Shown here: positions 4,253-6,276 of the stretch, piece after piece | How the letters are laid out: every line of letters starts with the position of its first letter | Numbering within the stretch: the stretch's first letter is position 1 | Origin: Candidatus Zhuqueibacterota bacterium | Lineage (GTDB): Bacteria > SM23-31 > B21-G16 | Direction of reading: 5' to 3' | DNA length: 6,276 nucleotides | Assembly: GCA_003644825.1 (NCBI GenBank) | Contig: QNDJ01000113.1 | Coordinates: 1 to 6,276 of the forward strand | Translations under genes and position numbers: made by a program | The notes under the pieces: model-generated | Told to the model about the DNA's origin: nothing | Database searches by the model: none | Seen by the model: only the letters and a program-made list of their open reading frames with translations

Positions 4253-6276
4253 TCAAAAAGACCTTCCAAATTGAAAGTGGGGTCGTAATACACCTTTTCT
4301 TTTCCCATAGATAAAGTTATCAAACCCATAACCCAGGTCTATTCCCATCATACCCATCATAGGCATAAATATTCTTATACCAACACCAACAGAACGCTTT
4401 AAATCAAATAAATCAGCTTCTCTTAAGGAACCCCAGTTATTTCCAGCTTCAGCAAAGAACAACCCATACATTGTTGGGTTCTGAGAAATCGGGAATCTCA
4501 ACTCCGTTGTGAACTTTAACTTGACTTTACCACCAAGAGGATACCCGTCAGATGTTAATGGCCCAACTCTTCTTTCCTGGTAACCTCTTAATGGTGTTCC
4601 AATTGAGAGGGCACTTCCACCCATAAAAAACATCTCTATTGGCGAAATATAAGCATGTTTTTTCAATTCTTTGATAAATCCTGCCTCCAGGTTCTCATAT
4701 AAAACAAACTTTCCAAATGCAGGAAAATACCATTCGCATCTCAGCTCATTCTTGAGAAAATCCTCTGTTCCACCAAGAAACGAACCCGAAAACTGGGTCG
4801 TTAAGGATACAGTGGAACCCATTGTTGGAAATTCAGGCCTATTCTTACTATCCCGTGAAATTATCTGGGTAATACTCCTTCTCTGGGTTTTATCTCTTCC
4901 AAGAAGAAAGTTTCTAAGGTCTATATCATTTCGAACATCTGAAATCTGATTTTTAGACACTTCAAATATCCAGTCCCCCCTGAAATAATTATCAGGCCAG
5001 GTAAATCTTCTTCCTATTCTGAGGTTTCCTCCTTTTGTTTTTTGTGTATATCCATACCAGTCACCGCCTCTTTTCACGTCGAAAAGAGTAAATCCACCCA
5101 AAGTCGGTGTACCAAAAAGCCAGGGCTCTGTAAAACTTATCTGAAAAGACCTGTAAATCCTCCCGAATTGCCAGTCTATCAGAAATCTCTGCCCCCTGCC
5201 AAAGAGATTGTTCATCGAAATTCCAAGACTTCCTATTATACCATCTCTTTCACTATAGCCAGCAGACATATTAGCAGTTTGAGTAGATTTTTCTTCAACC
5301 CTGAATGCGATATTTACCTTTTTTTCATTCACTGGTATTACATTAATATCCACGTTGGCAAAATAATTCAACACAAAAATATCTCTCTGACTTCTTTGAA
5401 TTAAAAGACTGGAGAACGTATCACCCGGCGCAATCTTAAGCTCCCTCCGAATGACATTTTCCCTGGTTTTTGTATTTCCTACAATATCAATTCTGTTAAT
5501 TACTACAGGATTTCTCTCGACAATATTAATTTTAACATTAACAGTATCTAAAGCAGTAGGGATTTCCTGCTGATTAAACTGGGTATAAAGGTAGCCTCTA
5601 TCATAATATAGCTGATTTATATTTTTCAGGCCTTTTTCAAATTTTTCTTTATTGTATTCCTCACCTTCTCTAATTCCCAGGAATAGTTTGAGAAATTCAG
5701 AATCGTATATTTTATTTCCCTCGAAAGATATTTTCCCAAAATAATATTTAACACCCTCATTAATCTTTATATTAATGAACATATCTTCCTTATTATCGGC
5801 ATAATATATTGAATCAGATACAATTTCAGCATCCCTAAAACCGTTTTTTCTGTAAAATTTTAAAATGTTTTCAAGGTCTTTCTTATATTCATCTTTTTTG
5901 AAATCACCACTTCTCCACCACCTGTCTTCTTTAGTTTTTTTCATCTGTTTTTTTAGCTTTCCATCATCGAAAGATTTATTACCTGTGAAAGTAATCTGTT
6001 TTATCTGAACCTTTTTCCCTTCATTTATGTTAATTATCAGGTCTACCTTATCTTTATCTTCAGACTGTTTTGTATTTGCATCAATTTTTGCCAGAAGATA
6101 TCCTTTATCGTTGTATAGCTTTTTCAATTTGTTTATACCTTTTGAAAGCCTTGTTGGATTTATTATCTGCCCTCTATAGAAATCAAGGTTATCTTCTACT
6201 TCTTTAGTTTTCAGTTTTTTATTTCCCTTAATTTCAATTTTATTCAGCCTCGGAAACTCTTTTACTTTTATAAGAA
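4253..6276 (-). CDS. bamA: BamA, outer-membrane beta-barrel assembly factor, 5' end outside window
   Basis: BamA (Omp85 family) is the outer-membrane core of the machine that folds and inserts beta-barrel proteins. The frame is open to the right edge and gives 673 visible residues; a TTG at 6127 is internal. Four POTRA domains are seen, numbered from the edge: about 1-86 (starts EFPRLNKIEIKGN; equals POTRA2), 88-175 (with the RWW typical of POTRA3), 176-255 and 256-330. The signal peptide and POTRA1 must lie beyond the edge. The barrel covers about 333-673, somewhat shorter than in E. coli. Loop 6 carries LRGYQ at 562-566 (genomic 4577-4591), matching the conserved (V/I)RGF motif, and the protein ends in HFQFGRSF, a classic C-terminal beta-signal with terminal Phe. 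PMMGMMG precedes the last strands. TamA is excluded by the POTRA number and by the skp-lpxD neighbours. Confidence 0.96.
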   Translation of the reverse strand, partial: LIKVKEFPRLNKIEIKGNKKLKTKEVEDNLDFYRGQIINPTRLSKGINKLKKLYNDKGYLLAKIDANTKQSEDKDKVDLIININEGKKVQIKQITFTGNKSFDDGKLKKQMKKTKEDRWWRSGDFKKDEYKKDLENILKFYRKNGFRDAEIVSDSIYYADNKEDMFINIKINEGVKYYFGKISFEGNKIYDSEFLKLFLGIREGEEYNKEKFEKGLKNINQLYYDRGYLYTQFNQQEIPTALDTVNVKINIVERNPVVINRIDIVGNTKTRENVIRRELKIAPGDTFSSLLIQRSQRDIFVLNYFANVDINVIPVNEKKVNIAFRVEEKSTQTANMSAGYSERDGIIGSLGISMNNLFGRGQRFLIDWQFGRIYRSFQISFTEPWLFGTPTLGGFTLFDVKRGGDWYGYTQKTKGGNLRIGRRFTWPDNYFRGDWIFEVSKNQISDVRNDIDLRNFLLGRDKTQRRSITQIISRDSKNRPEFPTMGSTVSLTTQFSGSFLGGTEDFLKNELRCEWYFPAFGKFVLYENLEAGFIKELKKHAYISPIEMFFMGGSALSIGTPLRGYQERRVGPLTSDGYPLGGKVKLKFTTELRFPISQNPTMYGLFFAEAGNNWGSLREADLFDLKRSVGVGIRIFMPMMGMMGIDLGYGFDNFIYGKRKGVLRPHFQFGRSF

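Overview
The window holds a tightly packed, single-direction cluster (all genes on the minus strand, read right to left) of core Gram-negative envelope genes that runs into folate genes. In transcription order it contains: bamA (5' end beyond the right edge), skp/ompH, lpxD, an lpxC-fabZ fusion, lpxA, folB, and the first codons of folK (cut by the left edge). Gaps between genes are 35, 3, 37, 20 and 1 nt, then a 1-nt overlap. No promoter, terminator, RNA gene, mobile element or CRISPR is visible, and no stretch over 40 nt lacks a gene.

Organism: a diderm bacterium that makes lipid A. The DNA is visibly AT-rich (G+C not counted) and the proteins are rich in Lys, Ile and Asn. The LpxC-FabZ fusion, the order lpxD-lpxC/fabZ-lpxA, the RTFCFL segment in LpxC and the style of the BamA C-terminus are all familiar from the Bacteroidetes/Chlorobi/Fibrobacteres superphylum and related candidate phyla. 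A member of that broad group is the best guess; I cannot name a genus.

Right part (about 3.7-6.3 kb): BamA inserts beta-barrel proteins into the outer membrane, and the Skp-like protein after it would be a periplasmic chaperone for such proteins. Middle (0.4-3.7 kb): LpxA, LpxC and LpxD catalyse steps 1, 2 and 3 of lipid A synthesis and are encoded in the reverse of that order. FabZ, which uses the same (R)-3-hydroxyacyl-ACP pool as LpxA and LpxD, is the C-terminal half of the LpxC polypeptide. Left part (1-0.42 kb): FolB and FolK catalyse consecutive steps of dihydrofolate synthesis; folB occupies the position after lpxA where lpxB lies in E. coli.

Three starts need care. The bamA frame is open to the right edge, so a TTG at 6127 is internal. 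The skp start is best placed at the ATG at 4217, behind a strong Shine-Dalgarno. folB appears to start at TTG. All visible catalytic residues are present and no gene looks broken. I see no previously undescribed system here. The most notable non-coding item is a perfect, all-A/T 13-bp inverted repeat between lpxD and lpxC that includes the lpxD stop codon.
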